Positions 45,531-53,385 of a stretch of DNA of 64,000 bases are shown here, piece by piece. The notes beneath the pieces were generated by a model. It was not told the origin of the DNA. It saw only the letters and a program-made list of their open reading frames with translations, and ran no database searches. Origin of the DNA: Desulfonatronospira thiodismutans ASO3-1 (GTDB lineage Bacteria > Desulfobacterota > Desulfovibrionia > Desulfovibrionales > Desulfonatronovibrionaceae); the NCBI RefSeq assembly GCF_000174435.1, contig NZ_ACJN02000001.1, forward strand, positions 302,001 through 366,000, in the 5' to 3' direction. A program made the position numbers and the translations under genes. The number at the start of each line of letters is the position of its first letter. The stretch's first letter is position 1.

Positions 45531-45736
45531 TACCTGCATCTGTACCTGAAACGCTCTACCCTGGAAATCTTGTAACCCTTCTTTCCGGCCTTTTCCACAA
45601 CCTTTTGATCAATTCCTCTACTCACTGACCCTTGTCCCCTTTTGTCCTTGATGGGCAGGCCCTGCAGGGCGGTTCTTGATATTATATGGTAGACTGTAGG
45701 CTGGTTGTCTCGGACAAATCTGGCAATTCCAGGCAT
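45524..45736 (-). pseudogene. Remnant of a RAYT-like (Y1, REP-associated) transposase
   Basis: The frame from ATG 45736 begins MPGIARFVRDNQPTVYHIIS then RTALQGLPIKDK, the N-terminal pattern of REP-associated tyrosine transposases (PRIAR...VYHVMSRT-like). After residue 32 it jumps to a segment ending SRVERFRYRCRYFT, which resembles the C-terminal VRYFTDG region of the same family. The middle, with the HxH metal motif and the catalytic tyrosine, is missing. It runs into palindromic repeats at the 3-prime side. It cannot be active. Confidence 0.65.
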
Positions 45737-45834
45737 GGTGGACCTTCTGGAAGGCTTGCGGTTGCTGGGGTTGAGAGGAATTTAGCGAAATTGAGTAGAA
45801 AAGGCAACTCAAAGAACCTGTCCCCTGCGTCTCT

Positions 45835-46500
45835 CACCGCCTTAGCCAAGGAGGGGCCGGGGGTGGTTGTAACCGATCCCTTCATTATCTCTACCCTCCT
45901 TCAGTGGCTTACTCCTGAAACCCTGTCATAAAAAACAAGAACCACGCGCTGCGCGTGGCAGGCCTTAGACAGGATTAACAGGATTGACCCCAGTTGAATG
46001 GAAGAGATTCAACGGGGCAAGCAGGATAAGCAATCTGCGGCCCCGGTGAAATCAGCTGCGCTGTCCTTCGGCCCCGGTTAAGCATAAGAAGGCTTCACGG
46101 GGTAAAAATTTCACAGGGCAAGCCGGAAGCCGCAGATTGCATTAACCATCCAGCACTCACTTTCTTCTTCATGAGTGCCGGAAAAAAGTGAGTGCTGGAG
46201 TGATAACCTTTTGGCCTGGCTTCCGCCTGTCCCGTTTAATTGCTCGCAGAGCAAGCCCGAAGGGCATTAAACTGGGAGCCAGGACAAAGATGATTTCCTC
46301 TTCATCAATCTCTTAATCCTGTTAATCCTGTCAAAAAAGTTCTTTTCTTTATTGGGTTGCGGGCAAAGCCAGCATTAGGAAGAAAGTATGAGTGTAAGTG
46401 GGTATCCATGTATGGTGTAAAGATTTTTTGACTCCCATACTCCCATACTCCCATACTTCTTAAGGCCAAGGGTGGTTGTATGTGATTCCTTCCTTTCCAT
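45835..46500. repeat. Left copy of a long inverted composite repeat (with composite repeat C, copy 2)
   Basis: Blocks in order: a 58-bp unit (45835-45895), GGCTTACTCCTGAAACCCTG, an ACCACGCG-CTG-CGCGTGG hairpin, ACAGGATTAACAGGAT, two ATTCAACGGGG / GTGAAAT palindrome pieces, the hairpin at 46150-46198, TTAATCCTGTTAATCCTGTC, GGGTTGCGGGCAAAGCC and tandem CTCCCATA units (about 46433-46460). The same blocks appear in reverse complement and in the same order at 51995-52520. Confidence 0.85.
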
Positions 46501-46502
46501 AT

Positions 46503-46721
46503 ATTTCGTGGAACACTGCCAGAAAAAAGGCTGGTCTGGAGGATGTGAAAATCCATGCCCTGAGGCACAGCTTCGCCAGCTTCCTGGTTAACGCCGGTCG
46601 GAATTTGTATGAGGTAGGGAAGCTGCTGGGACATACCCAAATAAGTACAACTATGCGCTATGCTCACCTTGCGGATGAGACCCTGGAGGAGGCGGTAACA
46701 CAATGCCTATGGGAAAAGTAG
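46503..46721 (+). pseudogene. C-terminal fragment of a tyrosine recombinase
   Basis: The frame NTARKKAGLEDVKIHALRHS, LLGHTQISTTMRYAHL ends at 46721. It has the HxLRHSFAS motif, the LLGH motif and the catalytic tyrosine of phage-type integrases, but the first catalytic arginine and the DNA-binding part are absent. The left edge coincides with the end of the composite repeat, so the 5-prime part was replaced by repeat DNA. It is not a copy of the recombinase at 30629. Confidence 0.85.
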
Positions 46722-46730
46722 CTTAAGGCA

Positions 46731-46763
46731 GGCCACCCTGGGTTGTATGAACTCAGGGTGGCC
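46731..46763. other. Hairpin between converging genes
   Basis: GGCCACCCTG and CAGGGTGGCC form a perfect 10-base stem around 13 bases. There is no T-run on either side. Its place between the integrase fragment and the Rpn gene suggests a bidirectional transcription stop, but this is inference. Confidence 0.5.
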
Positions 46764-46777
46764 CTGTGGAAACGTTG

Positions 46778-47779
46778 TTACTGTGCTGCTCTGTTTACGA
46801 GCTCAGTGAATTCTTCGAGGGACTGGGTTCTGAGCACCTTTCTGTTCAGAGCCCTTAAGTTCTCCAGAGATTGAATTGACTTGATTTTTTCGTTGAGTGA
46901 TCCAGGCAAAGGACCGTATGCTTCTGTGGCGATATCTATAAGGGTTTCATGGGCGTTTTTTAGTTCAGCTTGCTTCTCCCAGTAAGGTCTTCTTGTTCGT
47001 TCAACCCGCTCCTCTATTTCTCGTGCGGCTACACCTATCATTTCCTCACCCCCTGCAAAACGTTTGGTATGCTCAAGCAGTCTCTTCTCTGGAATAGCAC
47101 CAGAAGCCATAACGTATCTGACAATAATGAACAGGTAATCAGTCAGCTTATCGTTATCAGGGAATTTTTCCAAAAGGTCATAAATTTCATGGATTTTAGT
47201 ATCCAGCTCAGGATAATATATGTATTTCAAGAGCAGATGGAATATCTCCATTATGGTGGTCGTCTTGAATGAAGCTTCATCCATCTGCCCGATATCGTGC
47301 AAAATATGCCGGAACTGGGGAATGAAATCCTTGAAATGCTCAGATGGCAGCTGAAAAAGGTCCTCAAACTGAACACTGAAATTCCACCCCTTATAGCCAT
47401 TATAAATAACCACCGGAACAATGATTGGCAAGTACTGGTCGAGTTTACCATCCACTAAAAGCCGCATCCATTTCTGCACCTGGTAATTCAGGGTCTGCAG
47501 TATGGTGAACCTGTACGGTTTGCTTTTGTGCTCAAACAGGAAATACAGTTCCAGCTCATGAATCCTGTCCTTGAAATAAACCTTGGCTACCACGTCTGAA
47601 TAAAATTCTTTAAATTCCTCAGACAGATAACCCTCCATATCAATCTCAATGATTGTCAGGTCCAGGTGCTTTTTGACTTCCTCAGGAAGATAGTACTGGA
47701 TGAAGTCCCGAACAAACTCCTCTCGGCTGAAGAAACTCTTAAAACAGAGGTCGTGTGCATTTGGAATCTTCTTGCTCAT
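46778..47779 (-). CDS. Rpn/YhgA-like PD-(D/E)XK nuclease, putative transposase family
   Basis: 333 residues. The N-terminus NAHDLCFKSFFSREEFVRDF and YLPEEVKKHLDL are typical of the Rpn (recombination-promoting nuclease, Transposase_31) family. Active-site elements follow: SDVVAKVYFK near 62-72 and LYFLFEHKSKPYRF near 80-93 (E-x-K). YQVQKWMRLL and LPIIVPVVIYNGYKGW are family stretches. Members nick DNA and promote RecA-independent recombination. It is complete and the only intact recombination-type enzyme in the repeat-rich zone, so it could help reshuffle the repeats there. Confidence 0.9.
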   Translation of the reverse strand: MSKKIPNAHDLCFKSFFSREEFVRDFIQYYLPEEVKKHLDLTIIEIDMEGYLSEEFKEFYSDVVAKVYFKDRIHELELYFLFEHKSKPYRFTILQTLNYQVQKWMRLLVDGKLDQYLPIIVPVVIYNGYKGWNFSVQFEDLFQLPSEHFKDFIPQFRHILHDIGQMDEASFKTTTIMEIFHLLLKYIYYPELDTKIHEIYDLLEKFPDNDKLTDYLFIIVRYVMASGAIPEKRLLEHTKRFAGGEEMIGVAAREIEERVERTRRPYWEKQAELKNAHETLIDIATEAYGPLPGSLNEKIKSIQSLENLRALNRKVLRTQSLEEFTELVNRAAQ

Positions 47780-48904
47780 ATATAAAAACTACCTGTACCA
47801 GGCTGTTTTTGCAAGATTTATTTGAATCAGTCCGAGATTTTTTTATAAAGCGGTAAATAATTGACCAGATTACTATGAAATTGGCAGGAAGATCCTAGAT
47901 AGCAGGGCCTTCATGTGTATTTTACTTGCTATGCAGCATGTTTCCTGCTCAAACCGTCCAGGTAGGTGACGAATCTTTTGAAGAGCTCCGGTTCGCGCTT
48001 GCAGCGCTGCAAGTTGTTAAATGCAAGGATGATTAGGAGGGTTAGGTCTGGCGGTAATCCTGGATAGCTTGAAACGGGTAAAATCAAGGCCAGATTGCCC
48101 ATAACATGCCAAGCTTGAAATGGGAAAAAAGTCGTCTGAATTGCCCAAATTATACCAGGCTTAAATGAGATGCCACTCTTCAACCGTGCGCGGCAGAGCC
48201 GCCCGCCTGTCACGCCTATGGCGTGATTGAATAGCTCATGAGCTAGCCCACAGGGCATTCAACTGGGGTGCCAAAAAATCTTCTTGGGCTCGGTAAGCCT
48301 TCAGGCGTACACCCGACAAATGCGGGTCTTGCCCGCAACCCAGATAAGATAAGAGTTTTTAGCCCACAGATCACACAGATTGACACAGATAAAAGAGATT
48401 GAAGAAGCATGTTTTTTCCTTGCGGGAATAAGAACCCGCAAGGAAAAGGCATCAGCCGCTTGCGCGGCGGGGGAGCACCTAAGCTTAGTGTCCAAAAAAG
48501 AAACAGTCCCAGCGCCAGGTGCTGAACCCCCGTCATGGCTCAAATTTTTCTTGTTTTTGTGAAAGGGTTTCAGGAGTAAGCCACTGAATACGCTTTCCTG
48601 TCCTGCGGAATTTTATGCGGGCAGGCAAATGCTACGCACTCCGCACACAAAGTTTTGAAGAATAAAGAGCCCCAACAAAGCGTTGTCCGCCTGGCAGACA
48701 GGCAAATTGACATATCTCCAGCCTGAAGGGTTACGCGGGGGCAGTCCCCTAGTCTTGTGCCGTTGGTCACCACAGTACCCTCCTGAATGGTTAAAATAAC
48801 CCGGCAGGTATCTTGAGAACCATGATCGGTCTTTTGAGCCAGGGCATGTCCGACTTTGATCACGCCAATGCTGTTTTTGGTAAGGTGTAAATACCGAAGA
48901 GAAA
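47780..48904. other. Repeat-rich gap with possible gene debris
   Basis: A minus-strand frame ending at 47929 (TLLIILAFNNLQRCKREPEL, RFVTYLDGLSRKHAA) may be the tail of a lost gene, but nothing upstream completes it. A word-swap palindrome (GTGATTGAAT...ATTCAACTGGGG) lies at 48222-48266, a CCTTGCGGG/CCCGCAAGG hairpin at about 48418-48444, the word TTTCAGGAGTAAGCCACT near 48568, and a single CTCCTGAATGGTT arm at 48780-48795. No intact gene is seen. Confidence 0.5.
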
Positions 48905-49113
48905 TACTTATTCAATATTGCTATCAAAATGATTTTAATCAGCGTAAATCAGCTAGATCAGCGGCTAAAATCTTTCTTCTTCATACAACTGGTGACAACA
49001 AAGGCAAAGAATCTTGGCCGCTGATTGCGCAGATCTCCGCAGATAAGAAGAGCATTGCCAACTGGTTGGTAACGATAAACATAAAGATCATCTTGATTGC
49101 AAATTGGAATTAG
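48905..49113. mobile_element. MITE-like element, copy 2 (209 bp)
   Basis: The same inverted ends and inner palindrome as copy 1 at 6046-6289, same orientation, and no extra hairpin (AGCTAGATCAGCGG is uninterrupted here). It ends exactly where the orphan 3-prime end of a gene begins (49113). Confidence 0.8.
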
Positions 49114-49166
49114 ACAAGATCAGGCTGGTCACAAGGGAGCTTCAGGACAGGCAGGCAGGGCAGTAA
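49113..49166 (+). pseudogene. Orphan 3-prime end of a paralogue of the 62-residue gene
   Basis: The frame DKIRLVTRELQDRQAGQ and stop matches the last 17 codons of the gene at 43299 (DKVRQVTRELQDRQAGQ). Everything upstream is replaced by the MITE. It cannot be expressed as a protein. Confidence 0.88.
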
Positions 49167-49225
49167 TCTGTTTTCAAAAGCCCGCCCTTTTCCTCCGTAA
49201 TGTCAGTTACAGCGGGCCAGGAACA

Positions 49226-49786
49226 TTATTTATTCTCTACCTCTTTTAACCCCTCCTTGACTCGCTCTCGCAAAGGGTCTTCATCCGGCAATTGGCTTAA
49301 TGCCCGAGTAAAAATCCTTTTGGCTTTGTCAGGATTGCCGGTCTTGAGGCAGGCTCTGGCGTGAGTATTTAAAAAGGCGGGGTTCTCCGGCTGGATCTTT
49401 ACTGCCTTGGCGGACCAATCCAGAGCATCATCATTTTTGTCCTGCTTCATGAGCACATAAGCCAGGTTGTTCATGGCTTCCGGGTTATCCGGGCTGCGCT
49501 CAAGGGCTTTTCGGTAACTTTCTTCCGCCCGTTCCCAGTTTTCCAGTCCAGCATGAACATTGCCATGATTTATAAGGGGCTGATCCCACTCCCGGTCATT
49601 TTCATATGCCAGTTCGTACTGCTTAAGGGCCAGTTCCATTTCGCCCATAAGCTCATAGGAAACTCCAAGATCGTTATGTTCCCCAGCGGTCAACGGATCG
49701 GACAGAACCGCTATCCTGGGCATGGAGCAGGCCGATAGAACAAGACAAATAATAAGTACAGAAACAGGTTTAAACATACTGCTCAT
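49226..49786 (-). CDS. TPR lipoprotein of the PA2779/PA2778 operon
   Basis: 186 residues. A lipoprotein signal peptide ends in LSACSMP (lipobox LSAC, cysteine near 20). Three to four TPR units follow (AGEHNDLGVSYELMGEMELA, INHGNVHAGLENWERAEESY, MNNLAYVLMKQDKNDDALDW, THARACLKTGNPDKAKRIF). It should sit on the outer or inner membrane, facing the periplasm, and hold proteins together. It overlaps the C39-like peptidase gene by four bases and is the last of three co-transcribed genes. Confidence 0.9.
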   Translation of the reverse strand: MSSMFKPVSVLIICLVLSACSMPRIAVLSDPLTAGEHNDLGVSYELMGEMELALKQYELAYENDREWDQPLINHGNVHAGLENWERAEESYRKALERSPDNPEAMNNLAYVLMKQDKNDDALDWSAKAVKIQPENPAFLNTHARACLKTGNPDKAKRIFTRALSQLPDEDPLRERVKEGLKEVENK

Positions 49787-50331
49787 TCAAAAACCATCAG
49801 GTAAAGCCGGTTCATGCTCTGCCACTTTTCATCCAGATCGTTGAAACTGATATAAACGTCCCTTTCCACCCCGGCATGAGCCAGGAAGCCATCAGAGGTA
49901 TAGCCGGTGATTACAATATAGTGTCCTCGCCTGGCCAGTGCCGGACCAGCGTCCATAAGAACAATCACCGGCTTGCCTGCATCGATTGCCTGCTTAAGCT
50001 GAGCAACTGTTCCCCTGCCTGACATGGTTTCAAGGCCCTTGGATCTGGCATGGTTTTCCATATCAGGCAAGAGTGTTCTGCCTATCGATGAAATATAAAT
50101 TTCATCACTTATTTTTTCCAGACTGACTTCAACACCATGGTACTTTAAAACTGAAGCTAAGGCAGCTGGACCACAATCGTTATCCCGGGCCTGACTTACG
50201 TAAGGAACTTCAAGCCAGACAACATCCTCTTTTTGCCTGAGACTTTCAGGAGCTGACTTGAAAGGGCTGCAGCTGCAGAGCAGCAGAACAAGCAGTGCAG
50301 CAAAAGCATATTTGAATTTACTGGACAACAA
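49783..50331 (-). CDS. PA2778-family C39-like cysteine peptidase, lipoprotein
   Basis: From a probable TTG start at 50331 this is a lipoprotein of about 182 residues: SSKFKYAFAALLVLLLCSCS gives a lipobox (LCSC). The peptidase motif YVSQARDNDCGPAALASVLK has the cysteine, and RRGHYIVITGY plus the later FNDLDEKW give the histidine and aspartate regions. The C39 fold cleaves after double glycine in bacteriocin exporters; the PA2778 branch has no defined substrate. An upstream ATG at 50460 would add about 43 residues that are read inside the preceding gene and are unlikely. A GG-rich stretch in the PA2779 protein (DEVGGGGVGLAIG) is a conceivable substrate. Confidence 0.82.
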   Translation of the reverse strand: MLSSKFKYAFAALLVLLLCSCSPFKSAPESLRQKEDVVWLEVPYVSQARDNDCGPAALASVLKYHGVEVSLEKISDEIYISSIGRTLLPDMENHARSKGLETMSGRGTVAQLKQAIDAGKPVIVLMDAGPALARRGHYIVITGYTSDGFLAHAGVERDVYISFNDLDEKWQSMNRLYLMVFE

Positions 50332-50716
50332 TTCTTTTGTCGCTGATTTGGAGTATAACAACCACCAGCAGAACAACAAGCAATACTCCGATAGCCAGGC
50401 CGACACCCCCACCTCCGACTTCGTCGGACAAGGTTGCGAGCTGATGCAGCTGTTCATCATCCAGGCCTTCCATTCTGGCCATTACTTCTTCCTGGGAAAG
50501 ACCGTAATCAGCCAGCCTCTGGGCCACTACCTCATGTTCCAGGGCCTTTCTGATGGATTCAATCTTTTCAGATCGTTCCGACATTTTCTCTCCGGTGGAA
50601 AGGCGGCTTTCTATGAGCGAGGCTTCGCCGATGGAAGGGATAAAAGCCACTAAAGAATAAAACGCCAGGATGAACATGCAAAGCCTTTTGTTCATCACCA
50701 ATCTTTTAACACTCAT
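50318..50716 (-). CDS. PA2779-family membrane protein
   Basis: 132 residues with a strong GGAGG ribosome site. A signal-anchor lies at about 10-30, then a helical charged region (SRLSTGEKMSERSEKIESIR to QLATLSDE), then GGGGVGLAIG and a C-terminal membrane helix (LLVVLLVVVILQI). This matches the PA2779 family, which is regularly encoded next to a PA2778-type peptidase and a TPR protein; its function is unknown. It is the first gene of the operon and overlaps the next one. Confidence 0.88.
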   Translation of the reverse strand: MSVKRLVMNKRLCMFILAFYSLVAFIPSIGEASLIESRLSTGEKMSERSEKIESIRKALEHEVVAQRLADYGLSQEEVMARMEGLDDEQLHQLATLSDEVGGGGVGLAIGVLLVVLLVVVILQISDKRIVVQ

Positions 50717-50847
50717 TTGGCACCCTCCAGAAATAACAGGTTAAAAAAGCCATGACACTCTGATGAAATTTTTCATTAAAATACCTAATACTGGTTGTTT
50801 GTCAACTTGTAAATCGATATACTCAAGGTCTTTTTGCAGCCGGATCA

Positions 50848-51594
50848 TTACTCCCCGGCCCTGAATATTCCCCCGTGCAGCTTGTTCAAGTCGCCCTTCA
50901 GAAGTTTAATCAGACCGGCAGCAGACTGCTCTGGAGTCAAAAGCTCCCCTCTTTCCTTCCACGGCCTGAACACCCGGTGCAGATGACCGGCTGCTCCTCC
51001 TTGAGCCTGCCTGGCCTGATCCTGCATTCTTGTATCAACAATGCCGGGGCGAAACACGAAACAAGTAATCCTGTCTGTTTCTGCGGCAAGCTGCCTGGCC
51101 AGATGTTCTTGGGCGGCTTTGGCTGAGCAGTAGGCACCTATCCCCGGCTGTGTGATTTCTGCAGCACCAGAGCCCACGAAAACCGCCAGTCCGTTCTGAC
51201 GATTCATAATTTCAGGTACAGCATACCGTACAAGGAGAAAAGAGGCCTTTACATTGGAATCCATGACCTCATTGAAGGACTCCTCCTGCATTTCCCACAG
51301 ATACGCCCCGGGGCTGAGTATTCCGGCTGCATGAATAAAACCGGACAGGCCGCCCATCTCACGGGCCTTTTCTACGCACTGCTTTACGGTCTCAACCCTG
51401 GAGATATCCCCGGCCGCTGTCCTGACCATAACATGATGTCCTGAACAATTTTGTGCAGTTTCATGCAAAGGTTCCCGGCTTCTGGCATTCAGGACCAGAT
51501 TCACCCCTTCATGGGCCAGGCCCAGGGCCAGGGCTCTGCCTATTCCCATGGAAGCACCGGTAACAATCATGGTGCTATCTTTTAGTTCAGACAT
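50848..51594 (-). CDS. Short-chain dehydrogenase/reductase
   Basis: 248 residues, classical SDR. The nucleotide-binding motif TGASMGIGRA is near 13-22, and LNARSREPL near 36 suggests NADP preference (arginines after the second strand). The catalytic region is VFVGSGAAEITQPGIGAYCSAKAA with serine near 145 and YxxxK near 158. HAAGILSPG replaces the usual NNAG. It should reduce or oxidise a keto or hydroxyl group; substrate unknown. It has its own AAGGAG site and stands alone among repeats. Confidence 0.9.
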   Translation of the reverse strand: MSELKDSTMIVTGASMGIGRALALGLAHEGVNLVLNARSREPLHETAQNCSGHHVMVRTAAGDISRVETVKQCVEKAREMGGLSGFIHAAGILSPGAYLWEMQEESFNEVMDSNVKASFLLVRYAVPEIMNRQNGLAVFVGSGAAEITQPGIGAYCSAKAAQEHLARQLAAETDRITCFVFRPGIVDTRMQDQARQAQGGAAGHLHRVFRPWKERGELLTPEQSAAGLIKLLKGDLNKLHGGIFRAGE

Positions 51595-51869
51595 AAATAA
51601 ATTCTCCTTATTTTAAGTTGATGGGACGAACTTCCTGCCCTGGGTACACCAACATTTATGTAGAAAAAAACCACCTTTTTGTAGAAAAAAGCAAGCAGTG
51701 CAAAAATTCAGGCTGCGCTTGGCAATCAAAAAAACGCCTGAAAAGTTTTTGTTGATCGCTGACATTTCTGTGTTCCCGGCCTGTCAGGGCTGGTACATAA
51801 GCAACCTCAAACAAAACAGGAACGGCTCTTGCTGTGTGTAACCAGTTAACCCTGCAACATCACTTATTT
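51595..51869. other. Promoter-side gap of the SDR gene
   Basis: Nothing gene-like is seen. CACCTTTTTGTAGAAAAAAG with the preceding TGTAGAAAAAAACC gives a short direct repeat near 51660-51690. The right end runs into the palindrome at 51870. Confidence 0.45.
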
Positions 51870-51959
51870 GTAACCATTCAGGGGGTCCTCGGTGGTGACT
51901 AATGGCACAAGGCCAGGGGACTGTCCCCCTGGCCGGTACCTGCCCCCCTGAATGGTTAC
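51870..51959. repeat. GTAACCATTCAGGGGG palindrome (90 bp) with flanking direct repeat
   Basis: Arms GTAACCATTCAGGGGG and CCCCCTGAATGGTTAC enclose an inner CCAGGGGACTGTCCCCCTGG palindrome. ACTTATTTGTA occurs at both edges (51862-51872 and 51960-51970), like a target-site duplication. Confidence 0.85.
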
Positions 51960-51994
51960 ACTTATTTGTATCTCAAAGGGACTGGCAATCCTTC

Positions 51995-52685
51995 AATAGT
52001 AAGGCTTCAGAAAAAGGAAGGGATCGGTTACAACCACCCCCGGCCTTAAGAAGTATGGGAGTAAGGGCGTATGGGAGGATGGGAGTCAAAACATCTTAAC
52101 ACCCACACATGGATACCCCCATACACCCATACTTCTTCCTAAGGCTGGCTATGCCCGCAACCCAATAAATAAAAGAGTTTTTTGACAGGATTAACAGGAT
52201 TAAGAGATTGATTAAGAGAAAAACATTTTTGTCCTGGCCGGAAGCCAGGCCAAAAGGTAATCACTCCAGCACTCACTTTTTTCCGGCACTCATGAATGTC
52301 GGAAGAAAGTGAGTGCTGGATGGTAAATTCAGTCAGCGGCATCAGGCCGGTGGCTGATTATCCTATCCATCCTGTTAATCCTGTCTAAGGCCTGCCACGC
52401 GCAGCGCGTGGTTCTTGTTTTTTATGACAGGGTTTCAGGAGTAAGTCAAAAGAAGGGTAGAGATAAGGAAGGGATCGGTTACAACCACCCCCGGCCCCTC
52501 CTTGGCTAAGGAGGGGAGTTACTACGTGCACGTAAGCCTATTCATTGGGGCAGGCCCAGTTAAACCTTGCTTTGCAGGAAATCCTTCAGATTTGTTTAAC
52601 CCGGCAGGCCCAGTTAAACCCTGCTTTGCAGGATGTCAGATAAAGTTACCAACATGTTTGTTTGAAATTTGTGCTAAGCGCCTGG
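51995..52685. repeat. Right copy of the long inverted composite repeat
   Basis: In reverse complement this carries, in order, repeat D (52633-52685), two GTTTAAC-type units, CACGTAAGCCTATTCATTGG, a 58-bp unit with the CCTTGGCTAAGG palindrome, CCACGCG-CAG-CGCGTGG, AGGATTAACAGGAT, the hairpin 52266-52319, TTAATCCTGTC, CGGGCATAGCC and CCCATAC tandem units. Left counterparts are at 43700-44150 and 45835-46500, where extra DNA splits the series. The right edge comes within 12 bases of the modB start. Confidence 0.88.
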
Positions 52686-52696
52686 ATTCTGCCCTT

Positions 52697-53374
52697 ATGG
52701 ATTTTACCCTTGATACTTCTTTTCTGTACCCACTGCAGCTTACCCTCAAGGTAGCTTCTCTGGCAACTTTTTTTGCCCTGTTACTGGGGGTTGCAGCAGC
52801 CCTTGTCATCCATAAATACCGATTTTTCGGCCGGGATCTGGTAGATTCAGTCCTTACCCTGCCTCTGGTCCTCCCCCCTACAGTACTTGGCTATTATCTG
52901 CTGGTTGTGATGGGCAGAAACAGTTTCCTGGGCAGATGGCTGGAAGACTCGCTGGGCATTTCCCTGGTTTTTACCTGGCAGGGTGCCGTGGTAGCCGCAA
53001 CAGTTGTGGCCTTTCCCCTGGTCTTTCGATCCACCCGTTCCGCCCTGGAAAACGTAAATCCCTCTTATGAAAACGCTGCCAGAACCCTTGGCTGCAGCGA
53101 ACCCAATGTCTTTTTCCGCGTATCCCTGCCCCTGGCCATGCCCGGCATCCTGTCCGGCACTATGCTGGCTTATGCGCGGGCCATGGGAGAATTCGGGGCA
53201 ACTCTTATGGTGGCCGGCAACATGCCCGGCCGGACCCAGACCATGCCACTGGCCATATACAGCGCAGTTCAGTCCGGCAACAATGCCCTGGCCAACTCCT
53301 TAGTGGTAATCATCTCAGTGGTCTGCATTATTATCCTGTGGACCTCAGGCAAACTTCTTAAACCCAGAAGGTAG
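52697..53374 (+). CDS. modB: Molybdate ABC transporter permease ModB
   Basis: 225 residues from ATG 52697; the frame stays open further left only because repeat DNA is open there. Five to six membrane segments are visible, with FRVSLPLAMPGILSGTMLAY as the ATPase-contact region (EAA-type loop) and ARAMGEFGATLMVAG, the ModB signature, near 160-175. It should carry molybdate for nitrogenase cofactor. The gene order here is B-A-C rather than the more common A-B-C. A composite repeat ends just before the start codon and no ribosome site is visible, so the native leader may have been lost. Confidence 0.93.
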   Translation: MDFTLDTSFLYPLQLTLKVASLATFFALLLGVAAALVIHKYRFFGRDLVDSVLTLPLVLPPTVLGYYLLVVMGRNSFLGRWLEDSLGISLVFTWQGAVVAATVVAFPLVFRSTRSALENVNPSYENAARTLGCSEPNVFFRVSLPLAMPGILSGTMLAYARAMGEFGATLMVAGNMPGRTQTMPLAIYSAVQSGNNALANSLVVIISVVCIIILWTSGKLLKPRR

Positions 53375-53385
53375 ACAGGTGCATT

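Noticed and set aside
47929-48258. Minus-strand 109-codon gene
   Set aside because: Only the last 40 or so codons look protein-like; the rest is repeat DNA. At most a gene tail.
48613-48927. Minus-strand frames near the second MITE
   Set aside because: Mixed repeat content, several overlapping frames of equal quality, no ribosome site.
52502-52696. A 65-residue N-terminal extension of ModB
   Set aside because: Those codons lie in the composite repeat; the ModB family begins at the ATG at 52697.
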